From NCBI GenBank assembly GCA_038226175.1, contig JBBRQP010000034.1, positions 1 to 28,273 on the forward strand: a stretch of DNA of 28,273 nt, given 5' to 3'. Under the pieces are notes generated by a model. It was not told where the DNA came from. It ran no database searches and saw only the letters and a list, made by a program, of their open reading frames with translations. The position numbers and the translations under genes are program-made. This DNA is from JBBRQP01 sp038226175 (GTDB lineage Bacteria > Cyanobacteriota > Cyanobacteriia > Gloeobacterales > Anthocerotibacteraceae). Each line of letters opens with the position of its first letter. Position 1 is the stretch's first letter. This document shows, piece by piece, positions 1 through 6,514 of this stretch.

Positions 1-84
1 GGCAATTATTCGTTGTGAGCCTTCTTTATTGAAGTAGGCAGCTAAAATCCGTTGGCGCAGATCCACTGAATATGGTTTTCCCAT
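1..84 (-). CDS. IS630-family transposase, N-terminal part (cut by window edge)
   Basis: Only the first 28 codons lie in the window; the gene continues beyond position 1. The peptide starts MGKPYSVDLRQRILAAY and continues FNKEGSQRIIA, the typical opening of IS630-family transposases, where a helix-turn-helix DNA-binding domain begins. The ATG at 84-82 is preceded by a purine-rich GGAGAGGG about 3-10 bases upstream, a good ribosome binding site. Whether the element is intact cannot be judged from here. It could also be a decayed copy. Confidence 0.75.
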   Translation of the reverse strand, partial: MGKPYSVDLRQRILAAYFNKEGSQRIIA

Positions 85-246
85 CACCCTCTCCATTTAG
101 TCCAATTAATATAGCTCTTTCACTTGAAAATTGCTGTAAAAGTAAAAAGTAATGCCAAAGCCACAACCTTCTTTATCGAATTAGCCCAAGCTCACAGCTG
201 AAGAACCCTCAAATCCCCCCAGGCATTCCTCAACATTGCCGAATGC
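85..246. other. Noncoding flank between IS630 element and trpF
   Basis: No gene is seen here. It should hold the upstream end of the left insertion sequence. A candidate element end lies near 122-139, where the minus strand reads TACAGCAATTTTCAAG after a TA dinucleotide, the usual IS630 target, but the partner end is outside the window. The rest is the trailer of trpF. Confidence 0.3.
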
Positions 247-885
247 TCAGGGGCAATTTACGGCACCAATCTTTTGCCAAAGCAAGGCCACCCGCGCTAA
301 ATCTTTATCACCAGCCGCTCGTTCGACACCACTCGACAGGTCAAGCGCATCAGGTGCAAGCATCCCTAGAGCCATATCAATATTTTCGGGCGTTAGACCA
401 CCCGCTAGGATCCAGGGTTTGGGGGGACAAAAATTTTGTAACGCGGTCCAATCTAAGACTTGACCAGTGCCGCCGAGGAGATTGGGCTGGTAAGCATCGA
501 GTAGTACCGCCGTCACATAAGGCCAATAATCAGCTAGGTCGGTCAATTGCTGAGGATCACGTAAGCGGATAGCTTTAATCAATTCATGAGCGGGTAAGGC
601 TACGCGTAGAGCCGCACATAGAGCCGGAGATTCATTGCCATGAAGCTGAATGCCGCTCAGATTAGCCCGCTGTACTGTGGCTACGATTTCGGCTAGCGGA
701 GTGTCAGCAAAGACCCCGATCCGCGCCACAAAGGGCGGTAGTCCAGCGGTAAGTTGGCGCAGGTGCTCTACTGTGACAAACCTTTTGGAGGCTGGTACAC
801 AGATAAATCCTAAGGCATGAACGCCAAGGCGCGCTAGGGCAAGGCATTGATCGGGTTTGGTCAGGCCACAGATTTTGAGACGCAT
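247..885 (-). CDS. trpF: Phosphoribosylanthranilate isomerase
   Basis: Cytosolic enzyme of tryptophan synthesis, converting N-(5-phosphoribosyl)anthranilate to CdRP. The 212-residue product begins MRLKICGLTK, with the catalytic cysteine at residue 6 in the family's KICG motif. It has the (beta/alpha)8 features GIQLHGNE, the acidic residue in LLDAYQP, a GGTG phosphate loop and AGGLTPENI near the end. The open frame extends upstream to about 999, but that part lies inside purF in another frame. The ATG at 885 gives the normal length and an N-terminus that starts directly on the first beta strand. It starts 4 bases after the purF stop, so the two genes are almost certainly co-transcribed. Confidence 0.92.
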   Translation of the reverse strand: MRLKICGLTKPDQCLALARLGVHALGFICVPASKRFVTVEHLRQLTAGLPPFVARIGVFADTPLAEIVATVQRANLSGIQLHGNESPALCAALRVALPAHELIKAIRLRDPQQLTDLADYWPYVTAVLLDAYQPNLLGGTGQVLDWTALQNFCPPKPWILAGGLTPENIDMALGMLAPDALDLSSGVERAAGDKDLARVALLWQKIGAVNCP

Positions 886-889
886 GACC

Positions 890-2332
890 TTAGGTAGGGA
901 GAGGCTCTTCAAGCATGAGTTTGGAGCGCCCGATCCCGGCTGGAATTGCAATGGGATACTGACCTGTAAAGCAAGCTGAACAGTAGGTGTGGGCTTCATG
1001 ACGGGTAGCGTCCATCATGCCCTGCCAACTCAAATAATGAAGCGAATCGACTTCGAGATGGGCTTCGATTTGCGCTACTGTCCGCCGTGCGGCAATCAGT
1101 TGATCCTGGGTATCCGTATCAATGCCATAAAAACAAGGATGGGTCACAGGCGGTGAACAAATGCGCATATGCACTTCGGCAGCACCAGCATCCCGTAAGG
1201 CTTTGACGATTTTGCGACTCGTGGTACCACGCACGATCGAGTCATCAATCAAGACAATTTTTTTCCCTTGCAAGACATCAGGTAAGGGGTTAAGTTTCAT
1301 CTTTAACCCCTCTTCGCGCATTTTTTGGGTTGGTTGGATAAAGGTTCGCGCGACATAACGATTTTTGATCAGGCCATGGGTGTAGGTCAAATTTAAGGCC
1401 CGCGCATACCCAATCGCCGCCGGAATACCCGAATCAGGTACCCCGATCACCTCGTCAGCATCGATGACAGGGGCTTCTTTCGCCAACACCTGCCCGAGGC
1501 GTACCCGATAGCTGTAGAGACTTTCACCATCAAACTGAGAGTCAGGACGTGCAAAATAAATCATCTCAAAAACGCACAGCTTGCGTTCAGCCTCAGCCCA
1601 ACGCTGTGAGGTCAAGCCCCGATCATCAATCCAGACGACTTCGCCCGGAGCGACATCACGGATAAATTGCGCCCCGATGATATCGAGAGCACAGGTTTCA
1701 CTGGCTAATACATAACTCCCGTCATCTAATTGCCCAATCACCAAAGGCCGGATACCGTTGGCATCGCGCAGCCCAATCAAACCATCAGGCGTACCGATCA
1801 CCAGTGAAAATGCGCCTTTACAGCGTTTGACAGCAAGGATCGCAGCTTCGACCCAACCAGACCCTGTGTCCACAGCGGCGGCCATCGCTTGAGCAATTTC
1901 TTCGGAGTCGCTAGAACCCAAAAAAGTGCGCTCTTCGGTAAGTAATTCTTCGCGAAGTGTATCAGCATTCACCAAATTGCCATTGTGCGCGAGGGCAATG
2001 GAGCCAAGTCTGGTGTCGGCGATCACAGGTTGGGCGTTGCAGCCACGGTTGGAGCCAGTGGTGGAGTAGCGGTTATGACCCACGGCCATATGCCCGGTCA
2101 AACTCTGAATCATCTCTTCGGTAAAAACTTGTGCCACCAATCCGATGCCCCGGTGTTGGTGTAAAACGATTCCCTCGGGCGTTTTTTCGTAGGTGGCAAT
2201 GCCTGCCGACTCCTGTCCGCGATGCTGCAAGGCAAATAGGCCAAAATAAGCCAATCGCGCTACGGTTGCTGAGTAGCTATAAACTCCGAAGACCCCACAG
2301 GCTTCCCTGGGTTTTTCTGGCATTTCGCCCAT
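890..2332 (-). CDS. purF: Amidophosphoribosyltransferase (PurF)
   Basis: First committed step of purine synthesis: PRPP plus glutamine gives phosphoribosylamine. The 480-residue protein has a short propeptide (MGEMPEKPREA) followed by the N-terminal nucleophile Cys12 in CGVFGVY, then the glutaminase domain (LQHRGQESAGI, GHNRYSTTG). The PRPP-binding loop is VLIDDSIVRGTTS. Four cysteines match the [4Fe-4S] ligands of the Bacillus-type enzyme: one in KLCVFEMIYF, one in HPCFYGID and two in YCSACF. The ATG at 2332 follows AGGGG about 7 bases upstream; an in-frame ATG further upstream (2362) lacks such a site. trpF follows after 4 bases. Confidence 0.95.
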   Translation of the reverse strand: MGEMPEKPREACGVFGVYSYSATVARLAYFGLFALQHRGQESAGIATYEKTPEGIVLHQHRGIGLVAQVFTEEMIQSLTGHMAVGHNRYSTTGSNRGCNAQPVIADTRLGSIALAHNGNLVNADTLREELLTEERTFLGSSDSEEIAQAMAAAVDTGSGWVEAAILAVKRCKGAFSLVIGTPDGLIGLRDANGIRPLVIGQLDDGSYVLASETCALDIIGAQFIRDVAPGEVVWIDDRGLTSQRWAEAERKLCVFEMIYFARPDSQFDGESLYSYRVRLGQVLAKEAPVIDADEVIGVPDSGIPAAIGYARALNLTYTHGLIKNRYVARTFIQPTQKMREEGLKMKLNPLPDVLQGKKIVLIDDSIVRGTTSRKIVKALRDAGAAEVHMRICSPPVTHPCFYGIDTDTQDQLIAARRTVAQIEAHLEVDSLHYLSWQGMMDATRHEAHTYCSACFTGQYPIAIPAGIGRSKLMLEEPLPT

Positions 2333-2446
2333 GGATAATCCCCTAGGTGTGTTGCAGAACACGTTCCCTTGATCCTATCGGATTGCAGTAAGTCTTGGGA
2401 AGAAAGTTTGTTGTAAACTCCTTGAGAAATTCAAGATAATTTGCCC

Positions 2447-2734
2447 TCATGCATCAAACACCAGCGGAATTGAAATAGCCTTACCGACCCGAGGCCGTTC
2501 TTTGGTTTTATTTAAATAATCACGCACCTGGTCTGCAACAGCCCACTCGTCAAGGATGTAAGCCGTGCGTTGTAAATGGGCTGTGTACTGAGCTTCGCTC
2601 AGAGCAAAAGACGCTTGGCCGAGATAGCGCCACATCACTTGAAAATAACGCCGTTCGCCGCGCCGCTGAAACTGCACGTCGTAGGCCTGTCCTAGCTTGC
2701 CCTCGAGTAATTCACGCAGATCCGGTCCGGTCAT
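2447..2734 (-). CDS. DUF3067 family protein
   Basis: A 95-residue soluble protein that I recognise as the DUF3067 family of cyanobacteria and plastids (start MTGPDLRELLEGK, core QVMWRYLGQASF, end RPRVGKAISIPL). No catalytic motif, signal peptide or membrane segment is visible. It lies head to head with petC, with 107 bases between the start codons, so the two may share a regulatory region. On the other side it precedes purF by 114 bases on the same strand. Its biochemical role is not known to me; the petC neighbourhood only hints at a link with the cytochrome b6f complex. Confidence 0.75.
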   Translation of the reverse strand: MTGPDLRELLEGKLGQAYDVQFQRRGERRYFQVMWRYLGQASFALSEAQYTAHLQRTAYILDEWAVADQVRDYLNKTKERPRVGKAISIPLVFDA

Positions 2735-2769
2735 AGCCTAAACTTTGTACTTCTTTACAATTTTAGGAG

Positions 2770-2797
2770 TTGAGGGACTCCACTTTATCGTTAAGAT
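2770..2797 (+). promoter_or_regulatory. Candidate petC promoter
   Basis: TTGAGG at 2770-2775 and TAAGAT at 2792-2797 are separated by 16 bases and lie about 45 bases upstream of the petC start. Each box matches the sigma-70 consensus at four or more of six positions. Found by eye; no other pair in the 107-base divergent gap looked better. Confidence 0.35.
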
Positions 2798-2841
2798 GTG
2801 TATGTAACTTTTCTCAACACTTCTCATATTTGGGAACCACC

Positions 2842-3396
2842 ATGTCCGAAGCCCTCGAACCGATCCCGCAGAGTCGTCGCCAATTTCTCACATTACTGAC
2901 CACAGGTGCCATTGGTGGCGCGGTGGTTGGTGCTTTGTATCCTGTGGTTGCTTATTTTATCCCCCCCGGAACCGGAGCCGCGAGTAGCGGGGTAGAAGCC
3001 CGTGATAAAGATGGCAAAGTAATTAAAGTTTCAGAACTACTCGCAAGCACCGCCGCCGGGACACGGATTATTGTCCAAGGACTGTCGGTCAAAGCGGGAC
3101 CTGCTACGTACATTGTCGTTGACGAAAACAAAAAAGTTGCTAATTTTGCTCTCAATGCCGTGTGCCCCCACCTAGGCTGTGTCGTTCCTTGGGATACGGG
3201 TCTCAATCAGTTTAAGTGTCCCTGTCACGGCTCCGGTTATGACAAAGACGGTGGACTAATCCATGGCCCATCGCCTTACCCGATGCCGCTCGAAAAAGCT
3301 GAAGTCAAGGGTGATACCGTCGTTCTGACAGCTTGGACAGAAAAAGATTTTCGTAAAACCGCTTTATACAACAACCCCGACCCTTGGTGGGTATAA
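2842..3396 (+). CDS. petC: Cytochrome b6f Rieske iron-sulfur protein
   Basis: A 184-residue Rieske subunit that passes electrons from plastoquinol to cytochrome f on the lumenal or periplasmic side. The N-terminus has an SRRQFL twin-arginine-like motif (residues 11-16) followed by one membrane helix (about 17-40) that stays as an anchor. The [2Fe-2S] cluster ligands are Cys108 and His110 in CPHLGC and Cys126 and His129 in CPCHGS; Cys113 and Cys128 form the disulfide. Most cyanobacterial copies read CTHLGC and CPCHGSQ, so this one is slightly divergent. The ATG at 2842 has GGGAA upstream; an in-frame earlier start would add an unnatural leader. petA follows after 20 bases. Confidence 0.95.
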   Translation: MSEALEPIPQSRRQFLTLLTTGAIGGAVVGALYPVVAYFIPPGTGAASSGVEARDKDGKVIKVSELLASTAAGTRIIVQGLSVKAGPATYIVVDENKKVANFALNAVCPHLGCVVPWDTGLNQFKCPCHGSGYDKDGGLIHGPSPYPMPLEKAEVKGDTVVLTAWTEKDFRKTALYNNPDPWWV

Positions 3397-3416
3397 GACC
3401 TCTAAAGGAATCAAAC

Positions 3417-4451
3417 ATGAAAAAACATCTTTTGTCGGTAATGGGACTCTTGTGGCTGACCAGTGCCACCGCGAGTTACGCCTTCCCCCAGTATGCCGCT
3501 GCTTACAAAGAACCCCGTCAATCTTCGGGGCGCATCGCCTGCGCTAACTGTCATCTAGCCGAACAGGGTCTGAATGTCGAGATGCCCCAGTCAGTTTTGC
3601 CCGGTCAAACCTTTGAAGTCAAAGTTAACATCCCCTACGATGTTAAAGCCCAAGAAGTCGTCTCTTATCCCAACGACAAGGGTGAATATCGCGGCAGTAT
3701 CCAAGCTGGCGCCTATGTGCAGTTACCGGAAGGTTTCCGCGTAGCTGACCCAGTTAAGGACAAAGCCCGTCTTACGCCTGAGCAAGTCAAAAAGCTGGAA
3801 TCCGGTGAATGGCCTCAGGCTGCTGCTCTTGATACCTTGGCTGACCCGCCCCGTAGTCCAACCCGCGAAAATATCGTGGTCGTCGGTCCCATTGACGCGG
3901 AGACCGTCAAAAAACTTGGTAACACCGTGACGATCCCGGTGATTGCTCCTGATCCCAATGCCGACAAAAATTTGCACTTTGGGAAATACAGCGTTTATGT
4001 GGGTGCCAATCGCGGACGCGGTCAAGTTTATCCCAACGGTGTCCAGAGCAATAACGCCCAGTACACTGCTCCTGCTGCGGGCGAAGTCCTCAAAATCACC
4101 ACTAACGTCCCGATCACAATGAGTGACAACACCTACGACACGAAAGGTTCTATTGTCACCCTCAAAACTAACAAAGGTAGCGAGGAATTAAAAGTTCCAC
4201 CAGGGCCTAATTTGACGGTCAAAGTGGGGGATCAACTCAAAGCTGGCGACCCGATTACTGATAATCCCAATAACGTTGGTGGTGGCTTTGGGCATACCGA
4301 AAAAGACGTTGTGCTCCAAGACCCCCAACGTGTAACTTGGCTATTTGTGACCCTCGCTGTAGCTTTTGCTGGACAAGTTCTCTTGGTACTCAAGAAAAAA
4401 CAAGTCGAAAAAATCCAGGCCTACGACGCTCAACAACAGGGTTTGCTCTAA
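3417..4451 (+). CDS. petA: Cytochrome f (apocytochrome f precursor)
   Basis: c-type cytochrome of the b6f complex, donor to plastocyanin or cytochrome c6. Residues 1-22 form a signal peptide ending ASYA. The mature protein would start FPQYA, whose free amino group is the sixth haem ligand in this family. The haem site is CANCH (Cys42, Cys45, His46). GGNRGRGQ-like VGANRGRGQVYP, the small-domain motif PPGP and a C-terminal helix (about residues 306-325) ending LVLKKKQ complete the fold. At 344 residues it is longer than usual; extra sequence lies around residues 118-150, rich in charged residues and PPRSPTREN. AAAGGAA precedes the ATG. It forms an operon with petC and ends at the strong terminator downstream. 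Confidence 0.95.
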   Translation: MKKHLLSVMGLLWLTSATASYAFPQYAAAYKEPRQSSGRIACANCHLAEQGLNVEMPQSVLPGQTFEVKVNIPYDVKAQEVVSYPNDKGEYRGSIQAGAYVQLPEGFRVADPVKDKARLTPEQVKKLESGEWPQAAALDTLADPPRSPTRENIVVVGPIDAETVKKLGNTVTIPVIAPDPNADKNLHFGKYSVYVGANRGRGQVYPNGVQSNNAQYTAPAAGEVLKITTNVPITMSDNTYDTKGSIVTLKTNKGSEELKVPPGPNLTVKVGDQLKAGDPITDNPNNVGGGFGHTEKDVVLQDPQRVTWLFVTLAVAFAGQVLLVLKKKQVEKIQAYDAQQQGLL

Positions 4452-4465
4452 AACAGGCTTTGCCA

Positions 4466-4501
4466 AAAAGCCCTGCTTCTGGCTCCAGAAGCAGGGCTTT
4501 T
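4466..4501. terminator. Bidirectional intrinsic terminator between petA and glnB
   Basis: A perfect 17-base inverted repeat (4466-4482 and 4485-4501) starting AAAAGCCCTGCTTCTGG, with only two bases between the arms. The A-tract on one side and T-tract on the other make it work as a Rho-independent terminator in both directions, which fits the convergent genes petA and glnB. Confidence 0.88.
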
Positions 4502-4517
4502 CTAAGCTGTGGCTAGA

Positions 4518-4889
4518 TTAGTTTAAGGCCGCCATCGCTTCAACGGAATCAGTCAAAGCAGCTGTTCCTTCTTCACCTGTACGCACTCGGATCACGCGAC
4601 TGAGTGGGGTAACAAAAATTTTGCCATCACCCACAGCGCCAGTACGGGCAACATTGATCAGTGCATCCACGACAGTATTCGTCATTTCTTCGGTAACTGC
4701 AACTTCTATTTTAACTTTTTTCAGGAAATGAACTTCATAGTGGGCGCCCCGGTAGGAGTACTGATTACCCCGTTGCCGACCAAAACCTTTAACTTCACTG
4801 ACTGTCATGCCGCTAACACCGCGTGCTAGCAACACATTACGCACATCTTCCAATTTTTCGGGACGGATAACAGCTTCAACCTTGTTCAT
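4518..4889 (-). CDS. glnB: PII nitrogen/carbon signal protein with unusual T-loop
   Basis: Trimeric PII sensor of ATP/ADP and 2-oxoglutarate, 123 residues. Numbering from the ATG at 4889 (GAGG just upstream) aligns residue for residue with standard PII: Gln39, Lys58, Lys90, Arg101 and Arg103 of the nucleotide and 2-oxoglutarate sites are all present, as is Tyr51. The T-loop differs: residues 42-51 read NQYSYRGAHY, where cyanobacterial PII usually has TERYRGSEY ending at Tyr51. Ser49, the phosphorylation site known in Synechococcus elongatus, is therefore Ala. The C-terminus is about 10 residues longer than usual. An NtcA-type box lies upstream. It could be the only PII or a paralogue; one window cannot tell. 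Confidence 0.9.
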   Translation of the reverse strand: MNKVEAVIRPEKLEDVRNVLLARGVSGMTVSEVKGFGRQRGNQYSYRGAHYEVHFLKKVKIEVAVTEEMTNTVVDALINVARTGAVGDGKIFVTPLSRVIRVRTGEEGTAALTDSVEAMAALN

Positions 4890-4933
4890 GATTCGCCTCA
4901 TAACGGTCTATGGGGAACTTCAACCCCTCTCTA

Positions 4934-4960
4934 ACTATAGCATTTAGTATCATTTGCTAC
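4934..4960 (-). promoter_or_regulatory. NtcA-type box and -10 element upstream of glnB
   Basis: On the minus strand GTAGCAAATGATAC (4947-4960) is a full match to the NtcA consensus GTA-N8-TAC. Seven bases downstream is TATAGT (4934-4939), a good -10 box, about 45 bases before the glnB ATG. Activating NtcA sites usually lie about 22 bases from the -10 box, so this one is placed unusually close. NtcA control of glnB is well established in cyanobacteria. Confidence 0.6.
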
Positions 4961-4980
4961 ATAACGCTAGGGGTAAATTT

Positions 4981-5913
4981 TTATTGCTGCCAAACCCATT
5001 GCTTTTGGTCTTGGCTATAGCCTAGAGCTGGCAAGATGACTTGTTCAAGGAGCGGTTGGGGCGTACCCACATACCAATAGTCGAGTACGGCTCTCATCTG
5101 CTCTGGGCTTCCCTGGGGCGGTAACAAGGTGAGCGGTAATTGATCACGCCAAAATTCGGCTGTAGCAGCGGCTGAGGACGGGGTAAGACCAAATTCTATA
5201 GATAAAGTTGGATCATTATTAAGCCTTGCCCTAAGATCTATGAGCACCTCATCCCAGGACTGCTGCGAGCTAGGCACTACAAATTTAGCCAAGTCAGTTA
5301 GGTAGTGTTCTAATAGTTTTTCTGCCCTAGGAACTATAGAGGCATCCTCAGAGGCATCCTCAAAAAAAGAGGTTACTTCTACAAACTCTATCGCCAAGAG
5401 AGTATCGGTCAGGACCTTGTGGGTCTGATCTGGTAGTGTGAAGCAAACTTGTTGATCTAGAGATAAAAATTTTTTGGTAATTACAAAACGCGGATCACCT
5501 GTCCAAAAAATATACTGTTTTGGATTATCTTTAGCTTGCCAATATTCTTGTAAATCCAATTCTGGCATAGGTTCGGCTGCTAGGAGTTCGGCTAAATCTT
5601 GATTAAGGAATTGCTGACCCTTGAGATACCATGTGCCATCCTCAAGCTCATAAAAACGCTCATCTTGATGTAAAAAGAAGTTTTCGGCTCCATTTAGATA
5701 GCGTAGAGCCGTGGTAGTCAGCGTTTGACCCTGTTGTAAAGCTGCGGCTAGAGGATCATAGCTACGAAATTGAGTCTCAGCCCTACGCCAAGTTTCCTGA
5801 AGCACTAAGGTGTAATCAGCCTTTTGAAGTGCTGTTTGTTGTTCGCTCAGAGTAGCTGCTGGATAGATCAGGCAATATTTGCGCCAAAATGTCCAAGCTG
5901 CATCACGCGCCAT
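4981..5913 (-). CDS. Unrecognised protein, cassette gene 3
   Basis: I do not recognise this 310-residue protein. It is predicted soluble, without signal peptide, membrane segment or cysteine cluster, and is rich in Gln, Leu, Asp, Trp and Tyr. Notable stretches are the N-terminal aromatic AWTFWRKYCLIYP, the central YIFWTGDPRFVITKKF and the C-terminal VLDYWYVGTPQP. A 12-base tandem duplication gives EDASEDAS in an acidic loop near residue 190. The ATG at 5913 follows AAGGA and overlaps the end of the upstream gene by 11 bases, so translation is coupled; a TTG at 5937 is in frame but less likely. A promoter and box for glnB lie just after its stop. Confidence 0.75.
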   Translation of the reverse strand: MARDAAWTFWRKYCLIYPAATLSEQQTALQKADYTLVLQETWRRAETQFRSYDPLAAALQQGQTLTTTALRYLNGAENFFLHQDERFYELEDGTWYLKGQQFLNQDLAELLAAEPMPELDLQEYWQAKDNPKQYIFWTGDPRFVITKKFLSLDQQVCFTLPDQTHKVLTDTLLAIEFVEVTSFFEDASEDASIVPRAEKLLEHYLTDLAKFVVPSSQQSWDEVLIDLRARLNNDPTLSIEFGLTPSSAAATAEFWRDQLPLTLLPPQGSPEQMRAVLDYWYVGTPQPLLEQVILPALGYSQDQKQWVWQQ

Positions 5914-6499
5914 GGCTAGATATTCCTTCGAGATCAATACCAGCTTCGCTCAACAGGTCGCGGACTTTGGCACTTTTGAGTTTATTATCTTGTTGCAGGC
6001 GTTGCACCGTAACCTGGAGTAGGGCAAATTCAGTTTGTAATTGCGCCTGCTGAGTCTCAATTTTTGCGATGCGTTGGGCTACCACCAGCTCAAGATTCAC
6101 TGCTGGTTCAACTTTTAGCTGTGCCGTTTGCTCGCGGAGTTCTCGTTCTCGCTCTACACTATTTACCAGCTCGCTGCGCACTTTTTGGGCGATGGTTTGT
6201 AGAGATTTATACTTTTGTTGTTCGGTAGTGAGGGTCTGCTGTTGTTGCTGTATTTTGGTGATCAGAGCTTCATTGTTTTGTTGACTGGTCTGCAATTGCA
6301 TCCGCAGTTCCCAGATTTCAGCAGCAGCAACATAGGCAATCGCTTGGGGCAAGGTCTCTAATAAATGGGTGAGTTGGGCTTCTGCTTGGTCGACCAAAGG
6401 TTGCTGTTGTGGTATTTGCTCGCGCCAGTAGTTGAGTAAAAAACCAAATGTGATTTTGGCTTTACTCAGATAATTGGTTAAGTTTGTATGATCTGTCAT
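5903..6499 (-). CDS. Coiled-coil protein, cassette gene 2
   Basis: A 198-residue protein of unknown function. Residues about 60-185 are a long Gln/Glu-rich helix with heptad-like spacing (QQQQQTLTTEQQKYKSL, VERERELREQ), so a coiled-coil or scaffold role is likely. The N-terminal 55 residues (MTDHTNLTNYLSKAKITFG) look globular, and the C-terminus ends KVRDLLSEAGIDLEGI. No signal peptide or membrane span is seen. GGGGAGA lies just before the ATG. It sits 15 bases after cassette gene 1 and overlaps cassette gene 3 by 11 bases, so the three are made together. Confidence 0.75.
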   Translation of the reverse strand: MTDHTNLTNYLSKAKITFGFLLNYWREQIPQQQPLVDQAEAQLTHLLETLPQAIAYVAAAEIWELRMQLQTSQQNNEALITKIQQQQQTLTTEQQKYKSLQTIAQKVRSELVNSVERERELREQTAQLKVEPAVNLELVVAQRIAKIETQQAQLQTEFALLQVTVQRLQQDNKLKSAKVRDLLSEAGIDLEGISSHGA

Positions 6500-6514
6500 A
6501 GATTCTCCCCATAG

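Noticed and set aside
4902..4933. GGGG...CCCC inverted repeat in the glnB leader
   Set aside because: Only four pairs with unmatched interior; too weak to call a regulatory hairpin.
5339..5362. Tandem 12-base repeat GAGGCATCCTCA
   Set aside because: Two copies within cassette gene 3, in frame; a small local duplication rather than a functional repeat.
6069..6284. Cys- and Ser-rich 71-residue frame on the plus strand
   Set aside because: It is antisense to the coiled-coil gene; the Cys and Ser content is the mirror of its CAG/CAA codons. No ribosome site.
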